Notes: generated by a model not told the origin, from the letters alone. 64,000 nt of DNA from JAHJGG01 sp041658785 (GCA_041658785.1 JBAZZL010000001.1:1-64000), one strand, 5' to 3'; shown: positions 39,067 to 47,989, counted from the stretch's first letter. Numbers and translations are program-made.

Positions 39067-40449
39067 TTATAATGATTGGGAAAATAATTTTTGTTTTATC
39101 AGTTCCAAATCTTGTTTTAACTTTAGATCGTTGTCAATATTGGTGGCAATTTTTGTGTGGGCATGCATTGCCGTGGTGTGGTCTCTTCCTCCCAGCTCAT
39201 TTCCGATTGCTGGGTAAGAAAGTTTTAATTCCTCGCGCAGAAGAAACATTATTATCTGGCGGGGGAAAGACACTCTTTTCTCTCTGCTTTTTCCCAACAG
39301 ATCCTCAAGAGCAACATCATAAAATTTTGCTATGCCAAAGATAAGCTCTCTTGGCGTTACCGATTTTTTTAGGGTTTGGCTTTCAAAACTGGCCAAGATT
39401 GATTTTACTGTTTCTTCGGTAGGTGTGCTGTTTTTGAGATCATGGTAAGCGGCGATTTTATTCAGCGCTCCTTCTAATTCGCGGATATTGCTTTGGATAG
39501 AAGACGCGATAAGTTGCAACATTTCTTCCGACAAATCAAATTGTTTTTCTTGGCATTTTTTTTGCAAGATCGCCACTCTTGTTTCCATATCCGGCGGAGC
39601 GATGTCGGCAATCATCCCCCACTCAAAACGGCTGCGGAGCCGATCTTCCATCGCTGGAATGGCTTTTGGCGGCCGGTCGCTCGTAAGAACAATCTGGTTG
39701 CCATTTTGGTGCAGTTCATTGAAGGTGTGGAAGAATTCTTCTTGTGTTTGTTCTTTTCCGCTGATGAACTGGATGTCGTCGATGAGCAGTAGGTTAACAT
39801 TCCGATAGCGCTCCTTGAATTCTTTTGCCCTGCCTTCTTTTACAGCGTTTACAAATTCGCCGGTAAATTTTTCAGAGCTTACATAAAGTACTTTTATTTG
39901 CGGATTATTTTCTAGCATTTTGTTGGCAACAGCCTGTATTAAGTGTGTTTTTCCAAGGCCGACGCCGCCATAGATAAACAGAGGATTGTACGCATCTCCC
40001 GGACGGTCGGCGACCGCGCGCGCAGCCGCGTGCGCGAGCTCGTTTCCTTTGCCCACAACAAAAGAAGTAAAATTATATTTTGCGTTTAGACCGAATTGAG
40101 AAAGTATCTGTTTTGTTTCACGAGAGTAAATCGGAGTTTGGATGCTGGAAACAGAAGCGTCCTTGGAAAAGGTACACTCCAACTCCTGAATATGTTTAAT
40201 GTTTTCAACCTTATATTCAATTTTTTTAATCCGTTTGTCGGTAATGCGCTCCAGAAGTCTGACAACATCAGGGTGGTATTTTTTTTCTAGCCAGCTTTTT
40301 GTGAAAGTGTTTGGAACGCAGACAACCACTTCTCCATCTTTTGAAAATTGGCCAATTCCAGTATTTCTAAACCATGTGGTAAAGTTGGCTTTGGAGATTT
40401 TTAGTTCAAACTCAGCAAGAACAGCCTGCCAGATTTCATGATTAGTCAT
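39067..40449 (-). CDS. dnaA: Chromosomal replication initiator DnaA
   Basis: DnaA opens the origin and loads the helicase. The 460 residues show the N-terminal DnaB-interaction domain (MTNHEIWQAVL), AAA+ Walker A GGVGLGKTH (161-169), Walker B LLIDDIQF, and domain IV with the DnaA signature GGRDHTTAMHAH near residue 430. dnaN lies downstream on the same strand. A TATAAT -10 element lies six bases before the ATG, so the mRNA is probably leaderless. Confidence 0.96.
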   Translation of the reverse strand: MTNHEIWQAVLAEFELKISKANFTTWFRNTGIGQFSKDGEVVVCVPNTFTKSWLEKKYHPDVVRLLERITDKRIKKIEYKVENIKHIQELECTFSKDASVSSIQTPIYSRETKQILSQFGLNAKYNFTSFVVGKGNELAHAAARAVADRPGDAYNPLFIYGGVGLGKTHLIQAVANKMLENNPQIKVLYVSSEKFTGEFVNAVKEGRAKEFKERYRNVNLLLIDDIQFISGKEQTQEEFFHTFNELHQNGNQIVLTSDRPPKAIPAMEDRLRSRFEWGMIADIAPPDMETRVAILQKKCQEKQFDLSEEMLQLIASSIQSNIRELEGALNKIAAYHDLKNSTPTEETVKSILASFESQTLKKSVTPRELIFGIAKFYDVALEDLLGKSREKRVSFPRQIIMFLLREELKLSYPAIGNELGGRDHTTAMHAHTKIATNIDNDLKLKQDLELIKQKLFSQSL

Positions 40450-40455
40450 AGAAAA

Positions 40456-40461
40456 ATTATA
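40456..40461 (-). promoter_or_regulatory. Pribnow box of dnaA, leaderless start
   Basis: TATAAT on the minus strand is separated from the dnaA ATG by only six bases; the -35 is weak. Transcription would begin at or next to the start codon. Confidence 0.55.
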
Positions 40462-40650
40462 ACACCAAGGCTACGAATTTATACTAATGATACCCAATAT
40501 TGCTCCGTCTTTTTTACTTAGCGCAATCTGATTAAAGAATATTTGCGGCACTGGCATTTATTTGTAGATTTGTATTATTTTGGAGCAACTGTCGTATTTT
40601 AACACACTTTCAAAAAACAAAAAATGGCTTAAAATAGCCAAAAAGTGGGT

Positions 40651-40690
40651 AAAATGGGGATAAGCTGTGGATAGTGGGGATAACAGCTTG
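40651..40690 (-). other. DnaA-box cluster, probable oriC part
   Basis: Three 9-mers on the minus strand lie within 30 bases: TTATCCCCA (40655-40663), CTATCCACA (40666-40674), TTATCCCCA (40675-40683). Each differs from TTATCCACA by one base. They lie between dnaA and the PBP gene. A GTGGG-rich context and the AT-rich stretch beside dnaA support an origin. Confidence 0.6.
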
Positions 40691-40711
40691 CGCCACACTG
40701 TATCAGCTTAA

Positions 40712-43700
40712 TTAGTTGATAACAATAGAATGTCTTTCCCCTTCTCGTACAGCGCCATTTTTTAGCTCTACCTCCGCAATCAGCGCCCACTCCCCCTCCG
40801 AGGGCAGACTGTTTAATACAAAAGTAATTTGATTATTAAACAAGTTTGAAAAATCATTAATAGAGGAAAGAAACAATTTTTCTTCTCCCGATTTTTGCGC
40901 ATAGAGATTGATTTTATTGATTTGTTCAAGCTTAAACGGACTGAGGAAAAGCGTGTGTGGAAAATCACCGCGTGAAAGCGCAAGGTCTTTTCCAATCCAC
41001 GACACCCCCGGGGGCTCTTCTGGCACGTCTAGGATAAAAGGCACTTTTTCTTCCAAACGATTGCCGATGTCATCTTCTACCAAAATTGTTAAGGTGTGGG
41101 CGCCAGGCGCAAAGTCGCGGGCGTAATAATCCAAATTAAATGGGTATTCGCGCAAAACACTCACAAAGCGCTCGTCAAGCTTATAAGTGACTTTTGTTAC
41201 GCCGCGGGGGGCGTTGGCGCGTATATCAGTTTTAATTTGTCTGGTTTTGATGGTAGAGCTTGGAGCAGGGTAAATTACACTAAGGCTTGGCATGAGTTCA
41301 ATTGAATATTCGTCATCCTCTGCGGTTGGCGGTTCTTCAAACGAGATTTCCCACTTCGGCTCTTTTTCTTTTTTCCTTTTTATCCAATCTTGAATGGCCG
41401 CTTCCCAAATATCATACTGGGGATCCTCTCCGGGGCTCGTTGGATAATCTCCTCGCGGGTTATCTTTGTCAACATAATGAAGAATGCTGTGTGGCTGAAT
41501 AAAACTCCTTTCAACAATCAGATGCTCTGGTGTTGAACTGGTTGCCAGCCTGCCGGTCACTTTATTTATTTTCAAAGCAACACTGCCGTCGGTGGATCCG
41601 CGAAGCGTTGGTTTTTTGGCGTCGTTTGCGGGCGGCTCAGGGAAGCCTTCTACGGGCGAGTCTTTGAGAGCCTCCTTCATAAAAGCGTTCCAAATTTTTG
41701 CTGCCACCATGCTGCCGCCGGACCCTTTTTTCATTGGAGCGTTGTTTGTGTTGCCTGCCCAAACTCCAACAGCAAGAGACGGGGTGTAGCCTACGGTCCA
41801 GGCATCAACATAATTATCCGTTGTACCGGTTTTTGCCGCTACTGGCCGATCGGGCAAAGTCAATACTCCACCAGCGCCAAAAATATATGATCGAGCGCTA
41901 TCATCACTGAGAATATTTGACATCAAATCAGCAATTTGTTCGTCAAGTACCTTTTCTCCTTTATTTTTTTTGTTTTCCAACAAAACATCACCACGATCAT
42001 CCTCTACCAACAAGATGCTTACCGGCTGGTGTCGTATGCCGCTGTTTGCAAACACACCATAAGCGGCAACATGTTCCAACAATTTGACCTCTCCTCCGCC
42101 CAAGACTAAGGTCAAGCCAAAATTGCCCTCGCTTAAAGTGGTATAGCCCAAACGTTCAGCGAATTCTACGCCCTTTTTTGACCCGACCAGATATAATGTT
42201 TTTACTGCGGGGATGTTTAACGACCCTTGTAATGCTTGGCGCATAGTAACCGGGCCGCGTTCTTCCAAATCATAGTTGAGGGGACGGTAAGATGGCCCGC
42301 TTACCGCAAAGTCAGTCACCACATCATAAAGTATTGTGTCAGGAGTGTATCCTTTTTCAAAGGCGGCAGCATAGACAATCGGTTTAAATGAAGATCCTGG
42401 CTGTCGTTTACCCAATGTGGCAACATTAAATTGACCATTGATTTCTTCATTATTAAAGTTTTTTGAACCAACCATGGCCAAAATTTCACCATTTTGAGGG
42501 TTTAGGGCGACGAGGGCGGTATTATTTGCGTTTGCCTCTTCTAAAATTTTCGTTCCTGGGTCTTCAATAATTTTTTCTGCTATTTTTTGCATTTCCCAAT
42601 CTAATGTGGTGATTACTTTATATCCGCCGATGTCTACCGCCTGTTCGCCAAATTTGCTTACCAGCTGCTCTTTTACATAGAGAACAAAATGCGGCGCTTC
42701 AATTTCGCCGTAATGCTTTTCAAGCGTGAGCGGCCATGCTTGCGCGGCATTTTTTTGTTCCTCAGTAATATATCCCTCCTCAAACATTCGGCGGAGCACA
42801 AAGTCGCGGCGCTGTTTCAAGGCAATAGGATCGTTCAAGTAGCGCGTGGGCGCCTTAGGCAGGCCGGCCAATGTAGCTGATTCTTGCAGATCAAGCTCTG
42901 ACACATGTTTGCCAAAATAGCTTTGAGCCGCGGATTCGGCTCCGTAGTTGGTAGAGCCATAAGGAATTTCATTGAAATAAATTTTAAGAATTTGTTCTTT
43001 TGAATATTTTTGTTCCAGCCGGAGGGAAAGAATTATCTCTTTAAGCTTGCGGCCGACTCGGCGCTCGTTGGTCAAGATAGCATTTTTAACCAGTTGTTGG
43101 GTGATTGTTGACGTTGCTTCTATCCGTCTGCCGGGCAACAGGCTTTTGACAAAAGCCCGAAAGATGCTGAGGGGGCGTATTCCTTTGTGTTCATAAAATT
43201 TTGTATCCTCGGTGGCAATAACGGCATTGATAAGATTTTGCGGAATATTTTCCCATTCTACGATGGTTCGTTTTTCATTAGAAAAAATTTCATAAAGAAG
43301 ACGTTTTCCTGTTCGGTCGTATATTTTTGTGCTTTGGGCGACTTGGCGGTCGGTCAATTTGTCTGGATCCGGCAGATCTTTGCTCGCCCAAGCGATAACA
43401 ACTGTTCCGCTCAAAAAAGAGAGTACCGCCAAAACTATGATTGCCATGATTAGTTTTTTAAGCAGTTTTTTTTTGGCGCTTTTTTTGAGCATTGGGCGCT
43501 TTTTCCAGATTTTCCATATTTGAGCAAGGAAGAAACGAGTAATTCTAAAGGGTAATAATAAAAAAATGATCAAGGATGCTGTTGTTCTGCCAATTATTCT
43601 TTTTTTTTGTTTAAAGGCTGCCTGCGGGATTTGCTGTTTTTGGTCGCCATAACTGCGAGATTCTCTGGTTGGGGGCTTGTTTATAAATCCGTAGGAGCGC

Positions 43701-43723
43701 TTATTGGATTGATTGTCCCGCAT
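40712..43723 (-). CDS. Class A penicillin-binding protein (PBP1A-like)
   Basis: This bifunctional wall polymerase has 1003 residues from the ATG at 43723. The N-terminus is basic and cytoplasmic, with a membrane helix near 93-112. The GT51 glycosyltransferase contains ATEDTKFYEHKGI (E172) and TITQQLVKN. The transpeptidase carries the SxxK serine in GSSFKP (S444, K447), SLN (501-503) and KTGTTDNYVDAW (K631). A long C-terminal part (about 730-1003) has Ig-like or PKD-like sandwich folds. An upstream frame of 27 codons is rejected because it overlaps the divergent 3D-protein promoter. Confidence 0.92.
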   Translation of the reverse strand: MRDNQSNKRSYGFINKPPTRESRSYGDQKQQIPQAAFKQKKRIIGRTTASLIIFLLLPFRITRFFLAQIWKIWKKRPMLKKSAKKKLLKKLIMAIIVLAVLSFLSGTVVIAWASKDLPDPDKLTDRQVAQSTKIYDRTGKRLLYEIFSNEKRTIVEWENIPQNLINAVIATEDTKFYEHKGIRPLSIFRAFVKSLLPGRRIEATSTITQQLVKNAILTNERRVGRKLKEIILSLRLEQKYSKEQILKIYFNEIPYGSTNYGAESAAQSYFGKHVSELDLQESATLAGLPKAPTRYLNDPIALKQRRDFVLRRMFEEGYITEEQKNAAQAWPLTLEKHYGEIEAPHFVLYVKEQLVSKFGEQAVDIGGYKVITTLDWEMQKIAEKIIEDPGTKILEEANANNTALVALNPQNGEILAMVGSKNFNNEEINGQFNVATLGKRQPGSSFKPIVYAAAFEKGYTPDTILYDVVTDFAVSGPSYRPLNYDLEERGPVTMRQALQGSLNIPAVKTLYLVGSKKGVEFAERLGYTTLSEGNFGLTLVLGGGEVKLLEHVAAYGVFANSGIRHQPVSILLVEDDRGDVLLENKKNKGEKVLDEQIADLMSNILSDDSARSYIFGAGGVLTLPDRPVAAKTGTTDNYVDAWTVGYTPSLAVGVWAGNTNNAPMKKGSGGSMVAAKIWNAFMKEALKDSPVEGFPEPPANDAKKPTLRGSTDGSVALKINKVTGRLATSSTPEHLIVERSFIQPHSILHYVDKDNPRGDYPTSPGEDPQYDIWEAAIQDWIKRKKEKEPKWEISFEEPPTAEDDEYSIELMPSLSVIYPAPSSTIKTRQIKTDIRANAPRGVTKVTYKLDERFVSVLREYPFNLDYYARDFAPGAHTLTILVEDDIGNRLEEKVPFILDVPEEPPGVSWIGKDLALSRGDFPHTLFLSPFKLEQINKINLYAQKSGEEKLFLSSINDFSNLFNNQITFVLNSLPSEGEWALIAEVELKNGAVREGERHSIVIN

Positions 43724-43822
43724 AAATTTTTTGAGTATTTGACTATAATACCGCCATATCCGTCTTCCATTATAGCACGGACAGGGGCGGCTGAACACTT
43801 GCATAGCAAAGGAGTTTCAGTC

Positions 43823-43851
43823 TTGACACAATTGAGGGGATATGGTATAGT
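43823..43851 (+). promoter_or_regulatory. Promoter of the 3D-domain gene
   Basis: TTGACA (43823-43828), 17-base spacer, TATAGT (43846-43851). The leader of about 110 bases contains the hairpin ACCCTGGG/CCTAGGGT (about 43878-43899) and TTGGCT/AGCCAA (about 43933-43950). Confidence 0.75.
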
Positions 43852-43969
43852 AGAAGCACCAAAAATATAGTAATAGTACCCTGGGTATATTCCTAGGGTA
43901 TTATATTTGAACGGTATTATTGAATTAAAAAATTGGCTTAATTTAGCCAAAAAAAGTAAATAAGAAAAT

Positions 43970-44506
43970 ATGGCCATATTTAAGCGAAAAATATACCAAA
44001 GCATATATGAAGCCTCAATCTCTGTTGTTTTGGTTGTTAGTTTGTCTATATCAATAACTACCCCACAGGTGGTAAATGCCGAAACGCAAGAGGATGCAGG
44101 GCATGATTTGATGATTTTAAATGTTCCGTTTGAAGCGGAAGAATTAAATACATTTTCAGGAGCTTTTCCTCTTTCGGCAGACCGAAAGCCAGTAAAAACC
44201 ATCAAAGCGGTTGCTACTGCTTATACTAGCCATGTTTGGCAAACAGACGATACGCCATGTATTACGGCTAATGGGTTTGATTTATGCGAGTTTTATGAAA
44301 AGAAAGGTTTTGGCAACACCATTGCCTCCAACTTTTTGCCTATGGGGACGCAAGTTCGTTTTCCGGAAATATTTGGTGACAAGATTTTTGTCGTACGTGA
44401 CCGGATGAATGCCAGATATGGATATGGCAGAATTGATATCTGGATGCCAGAATTGCCCGAAGCCAAGGTCTTCGGCGTGAAGCGGTTGGTGATGGAAGTA
44501 TTTTAA
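43970..44506 (+). CDS. Secreted 3D-domain protein
   Basis: A 178-residue exported protein. The signal peptide is about 1-37 (FKRKIY, hydrophobic 17-30, VVNAET cleavage). The mature part ends in a double-psi barrel 3D domain: ATAYTSHVWQTDDTPC near 82-97, GTQVRFPEIFGDKIFVVRDRMNARYG with D144, and RIDIWM with D156. The 3D aspartates mark lytic transglycosylase-like or resuscitation-type wall hydrolases (Rpf2/MltA-related). Cys97 and Cys106 could form a disulfide. It is divergent from the penicillin-binding protein, which suits a wall role. Confidence 0.85.
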   Translation: MAIFKRKIYQSIYEASISVVLVVSLSISITTPQVVNAETQEDAGHDLMILNVPFEAEELNTFSGAFPLSADRKPVKTIKAVATAYTSHVWQTDDTPCITANGFDLCEFYEKKGFGNTIASNFLPMGTQVRFPEIFGDKIFVVRDRMNARYGYGRIDIWMPELPEAKVFGVKRLVMEVF

Positions 44507-44570
44507 TCATGAGGCAGGATGCACCCTTCGGCTTCGCTCAGGGCAGGCTCCGCACGACTCATAACAGAAT

Positions 44571-44594
44571 AAAAATCCCCTGATGGGGATTTTT
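44571..44594 (+). terminator. Terminator of the 3D-protein gene
   Basis: AAAAATCCCC-TGAT-GGGGATTTTT: an ideal intrinsic terminator in either direction, also placed to end the minus-strand tRNA-Cys transcript. Confidence 0.9.
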
Positions 44595-44632
44595 ATTGTA
44601 TTGTGCTGCGTGTATCGTGCACCGTGATTCAG

Positions 44633-44704
44633 AGGTACGGGCGGGAATCGCACCCGCGTATAAAGGTTTTGCAGACCTTTGCCTTACTGCTTGGCTACCG
44701 TACC
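44633..44704 (-). tRNA. tRNA-Cys (GCA)
   Basis: Acceptor GGTACGG/CCGTACC with discriminator T, anticodon loop CTGCAAA, T arm GGGTGCGATTCCC. No encoded CCA. Confidence 0.92.
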
Positions 44705-44862
44705 GTTTGATTTTAGATTTATGATTTTAGATTTCAGATTTTGTAGACCTTTCTCTGGATTTATCTGCCGCAGTTTTGTTGGGTGAAGAAATAAACGGAA
44801 AACACAAAACAAGAATATCATGTTTCTTGTCTTTTTTCAAGGCTATAAACACTCCCCTATTC

Positions 44863-44891
44863 TTGACACTATTTTCATCCTTTGTTATTAT
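44863..44891 (+). promoter_or_regulatory. Promoter of the 41-residue membrane protein
   Basis: TTGACA (44863-44868), 17-base spacer, TATTAT (44886-44891); one mismatch to the sigma-70 consensus. Start predicted near 44898. Confidence 0.8.
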
Positions 44892-44911
44892 TATAAAAGT
44901 ATGTTTTGGAC

Positions 44912-44941
44912 GGGGCCGAAGGCCCCTCCATGGAAGGAGGG
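44912..44941 (+). promoter_or_regulatory. Alternative leader hairpins overlapping the SD
   Basis: GGGGCC-GAA-GGCCCC (44912-44926) competes with CCCTCC-ATGGAA-GGAGGG (44924-44941), since they share bases 44924-44926. The second hairpin hides the GGAGG SD (44936-44940). This is a simple two-state layout that could control translation; the inference is from base pairing alone. Confidence 0.45.
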
Positions 44942-44945
44942 AAAC

Positions 44946-45071
44946 ATGGAAGTGGTGGGATATGGAGTGGTCGGGTACTTGGCTGTTGCCACGCTATTTG
45001 CGATCGGCGGTGCGTTGCGGGAAGCCATCTTGCACCATCGGCGGTTGCGAAAGCGGACGAAGATCAAGTAA
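44946..45071 (+). CDS. 41-residue single-span membrane protein
   Basis: The frame MEVVGYGVVGYLAVATLFAI begins five bases after AAGGAGG, a perfect SD. One transmembrane helix (about 4-24) precedes a strongly basic end with HHRRLRKRTKIK, expected on the cytoplasmic side. It has its own promoter, a structured leader and an intrinsic terminator (45138). Composition is GC-rich like the orphans at 294 and 55266. It might be a small membrane regulator or a toxin-like peptide; no family is recognised. Confidence 0.7.
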   Translation: MEVVGYGVVGYLAVATLFAIGGALREAILHHRRLRKRTKIK

Positions 45072-45137
45072 CCGGCAGGGACGGTGGGTCTGGACGCCAA
45101 CAGTCCGGTAACCCGCCCTCCCCAATTTATTTTTATG

Positions 45138-45160
45138 CAGCCGGAGGCGGCTGTTTTTTT
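45138..45160 (+). terminator. Terminator of the small membrane protein transcript
   Basis: CAGCCG-GAGG-CGGCTG followed by seven Ts. Upstream, around 45079-45117, GGTGGGT...GGAC/GTCC...AACCCGCC gives a further stem. Confidence 0.92.
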
Positions 45161-45191
45161 GTTTGCGTAAACATGTTACAATCTATGTGAT

Positions 45192-47909
45192 ATGCTAAAA
45201 GAGAAACAACGTTTTATCATCATTGACGGCAACGCCATTATCCACCGCGCTTATCACGCCCTGCCGCCCATGACGGCCAAAGATGGCACCATGGTGAACG
45301 CGGTCTATGGCTTTACTTCAATGTTGCTCAAAGTTATTAATGATTTGAAACCCACGCACCTCGCGGTTAGTTTTGACGTGGCCGGACCGACGTTTCGCGA
45401 TAAATTGTACGCGGATTACAAAGCTACGCGCGTGAAAGCCGACCAAGATTTGTATGACCAGATTCCGCTTTGTTATCAGATTGTGGAAGCGTTTGGGATT
45501 CCGATCTATACGAAAGAGGGATTTGAGGCGGATGATGTGATTGGGACGATAACCAAGAAACTGGAAACTGGAAATTTGAAATTAGATATTGAAGCGATTA
45601 TTGTGACCGGCGACAAAGATATGTTACAACTCGTTGAAAATGAAAAAGTTGAAGTGTATTTGTTGCGCAAAGGAATGTCTGATTACCATTTGTTTGATGA
45701 GAAAAAAGTAAAGGAAGAGTTTGGTTTTGGACCGGAGATGATAGTAGATTACAAAGCCCTGCGCGGTGACGCATCGGATAATATACCGGGGGTGAAAGGG
45801 ATTGGGGAGAAGACGGCGACGGAGTTGATTACAAAGATTGGGGGGGTTGAAGATATTTACCGAAAGATTGAAAGATTGAAAGATTATAAGATTAGTGATT
45901 CGGTGATTAAAAAATTGGAAGATGGAAAAAGAGATGCGGAGATGAGTAAAAAGTTGGCAACGATTGATACGGACGTGAAAGGGCTGAAGTTTAGTTTGGA
46001 TGATTGCGAGACGGGTCGGTTTGACGCGGGGAAGATTGAGGGGATGTTGAAGAAGTTTGAGTTTTTTTCACTGCTTAAACGTATCCCAGGAGCGAGCGTT
46101 GAAAATAAGTTACAAGTTACAAGTTACAAGTTACAGAATGAGAGTAGGAAAAAAATAGACGGCGGCATTGAAATAGAAATTATTAAGTCAGCCGATGAGG
46201 TTAAAAAGTTGGCAAACGAGATTAAAAAAGCCGGAGTTTTTGCGTGTAAAGAAATAGTTAGCGGGAAAAATATTATTGAAGGAAAATTTGAGGGGCTGGT
46301 TTTTGTGGTTGATGGAAATAGTTATTTTGTGGATGGGCGGTTTGACGAATTGGCGGAGATTTTTACTGATCAGAAAATTTTACTTATCGGGCACGACCTC
46401 AAACAATTAATAAAGGTACTTCAATGTAACAATGAAACAATGAAACAATGTAACAATTTATTTGACACCATGATTGCTTCCTATGTTTTAAATTCCAGCA
46501 CCAGAGCCCATGATTTGAAGGCGATTATAATGCGCGAGCTAGGCAAGGATCTGCCGGGAAGTTCTGATCAGGCCAGCTTGTTTGGAGTGAATCCAAAGAT
46601 TGCGGCAGAAGAGTTAATTTTGGTTTTGCAAGTTTATCAAAAATATGACAAACAACTTAGTGAGATGGAAGATAAAGGATTGTTTGAAAAAATAGAAATG
46701 GCGCTGATTCCGGTTTTGGCGGAAATGGAATTAAACGGCGTGGCGGTTGATAAGGAGATGCTCGGGCGGCTTTCCAAAGAAGTGGTCAAAGATATTGACA
46801 AAGTTACTAAAAAAATCTGGCAAGAAGCCGGCGAAGAATTTAATGTGTCTTCGCCTGTTCAGTTGCGGGACGTTTTATTTGAAAAAATGGGACTGCCGGC
46901 GCAAGGAATCAAAAAAGGCAAAACCGGCTATTCCACGGCCTCGCCGGAATTGGAAAAACTGCGGGGCGCGCACCCGATTGTTGAATTGATTGAAGAATAT
47001 CGGGAATTGGAAAAACTGCGCAATACCTATATTGACGTTTTGCCGAATTTAATCAACAAAAAGACCGGTCGCATTCACACCACTTTTAATCAGGCAGTAA
47101 CTACCACCGGCCGACTTTCCAGCTCAGATCCGAATTTACAAAACATTCCCATCAAAACCGAACTGGGGCGGGAAATCCGCAAAGCGTTTTTGGCGGAAAA
47201 AGGATATTGTCTGGTGGTGGCGGATTATTCCCAGATTGAACTGCGCATCGTCGCCTCGCTCGCCGAAGACAAAATTATGATGGAGATTTTTGAACGGGGA
47301 GAAGACATCCATCAAGCCACCGCGGCGGCCATTAATGGCGTTGGTCTGGACAAAGTAACCAAAGAAATGCGGAGCGCGGCCAAAGCGGTTAATTTTGGCG
47401 TTCTCTACGGCATGGGGTCGTACGGATTATCCTGGCGGGCCGGAATTTCCCAGAGCGAAGCGCGGGAGTTTATTGCCAAATATTTTGAACAGTTTGCCGG
47501 AGTGAAAAAATATCTTGACCAGACGCTTGAATTTGCTAAAAAAGAGGGCTATGTGGAAACCCTGTTCGGCCGGCGGCGGTATATTCCGGAATTAAAATCC
47601 GACAATTTCCAAATGCGAAGCGCGGGCGAGCGAATGGCGATTAATATGCCGATTCAGGGCACGGCCGCGGATTTGATGAAGATGGCGATGATTGAGGTGA
47701 GCGAAAAGATTAAAAGATTAAAAGATTATAAGATTGGAGAGGTGAAGATTATTTTACAAGTGCATGATGAGTTGGTGTTGGAGGTGAAGAAGGGGTTGGA
47801 AGATGAAATTTCTAAATTAGTAAAAGAAGCGATGGAGGGGGTGGCGAAGTTGCGCGTGCCGATTGGGGTGGATGTGCGGGTGGGGGCGAGGTGGGGGGAA
47901 TTAAAATAA
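45192..47909 (+). CDS. polA: DNA polymerase I (exonuclease-deficient proofreading domain)
   Basis: Full-length Pol I of 905 residues. The 5'-3' exonuclease keeps its acidic residues and helical arch (IIDGNAIIHRAYHAL, EGFEADDVIGT, VTGDKDMLQLV, GDASDNIPGVKGIGEKTA). The 3'-5' exonuclease has lost the catalytic residues: GVFACKEIV replaces the usual F-D-x-E motif and GHDLKQLIKVL the next. The polymerase has motif A DYSQIELRI (about 677), motif B KAVNFGVLYGMG and motif C QVHDELVLE (HDE near 858). Five short arrays of seven- or eight-base units are translated in the gene; two of them encode nearly the same peptide, RLKDYKI. A TACAAT box lies about ten bases before the ATG and there is no SD. Confidence 0.95.
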   Translation: MLKEKQRFIIIDGNAIIHRAYHALPPMTAKDGTMVNAVYGFTSMLLKVINDLKPTHLAVSFDVAGPTFRDKLYADYKATRVKADQDLYDQIPLCYQIVEAFGIPIYTKEGFEADDVIGTITKKLETGNLKLDIEAIIVTGDKDMLQLVENEKVEVYLLRKGMSDYHLFDEKKVKEEFGFGPEMIVDYKALRGDASDNIPGVKGIGEKTATELITKIGGVEDIYRKIERLKDYKISDSVIKKLEDGKRDAEMSKKLATIDTDVKGLKFSLDDCETGRFDAGKIEGMLKKFEFFSLLKRIPGASVENKLQVTSYKLQNESRKKIDGGIEIEIIKSADEVKKLANEIKKAGVFACKEIVSGKNIIEGKFEGLVFVVDGNSYFVDGRFDELAEIFTDQKILLIGHDLKQLIKVLQCNNETMKQCNNLFDTMIASYVLNSSTRAHDLKAIIMRELGKDLPGSSDQASLFGVNPKIAAEELILVLQVYQKYDKQLSEMEDKGLFEKIEMALIPVLAEMELNGVAVDKEMLGRLSKEVVKDIDKVTKKIWQEAGEEFNVSSPVQLRDVLFEKMGLPAQGIKKGKTGYSTASPELEKLRGAHPIVELIEEYRELEKLRNTYIDVLPNLINKKTGRIHTTFNQAVTTTGRLSSSDPNLQNIPIKTELGREIRKAFLAEKGYCLVVADYSQIELRIVASLAEDKIMMEIFERGEDIHQATAAAINGVGLDKVTKEMRSAAKAVNFGVLYGMGSYGLSWRAGISQSEAREFIAKYFEQFAGVKKYLDQTLEFAKKEGYVETLFGRRRYIPELKSDNFQMRSAGERMAINMPIQGTAADLMKMAMIEVSEKIKRLKDYKIGEVKIILQVHDELVLEVKKGLEDEISKLVKEAMEGVAKLRVPIGVDVRVGARWGELK
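45557..45584 (+). repeat. Heptamer array in polA (4 units)
   Basis: GAAACTG, GAAACTG, GAAATTT, GAAATTA; encodes LETGNLKL in the 5'-3' exonuclease region. Confidence 0.8.
45862..45893 (+). repeat. Octamer array in polA, first RLKDYKI copy
   Basis: GAAAGATT three times and ATAAGATT once. Confidence 0.85.
46107..46134 (+). repeat. Perfect heptamer array in polA (4 units)
   Basis: Four identical AAGTTAC units, encoding QVTSYKLQ in the linker before the exonuclease-like domain. Confidence 0.9.
46422..46460 (+). repeat. Octamer array in polA (5 units)
   Basis: CAATGTAA, CAATGAAA, CAATGAAA, CAATGTAA, CAATTTA; encodes NNETMKQCNN. Confidence 0.85.
47704..47735 (+). repeat. Octamer array in polA, second RLKDYKI copy
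   Basis: AAAAGATT three times and ATAAGATT once; it lies close to polymerase motif C. Confidence 0.85.
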
Positions 47910-47971
47910 ACGAGCGCACACGCGTTCCTTCTCCTCGTAGGAGAAGGACAGGTAGAGGTCTCAACGAGCGC
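47908..47971. repeat. Left inverted repeat of the DUF559 unit (family C)
   Basis: Runs from the polA stop through AAACGAG, GTTCC, a CTTCTCCT/AGGAGAAG hairpin and GGTCTCAACGAGCGC (47957-47971). Its reverse complement, diverged in the centre, lies at 48390-48446. Confidence 0.7.
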
Positions 47972-47989
47972 ATGGTAACAAACGAGCGT

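Noticed and set aside
40712..43804. Longer PBP start at 43804
   Set aside because: It adds 27 residues over the region used by the divergent promoter; the ATG at 43723 gives the usual basic N-terminus.
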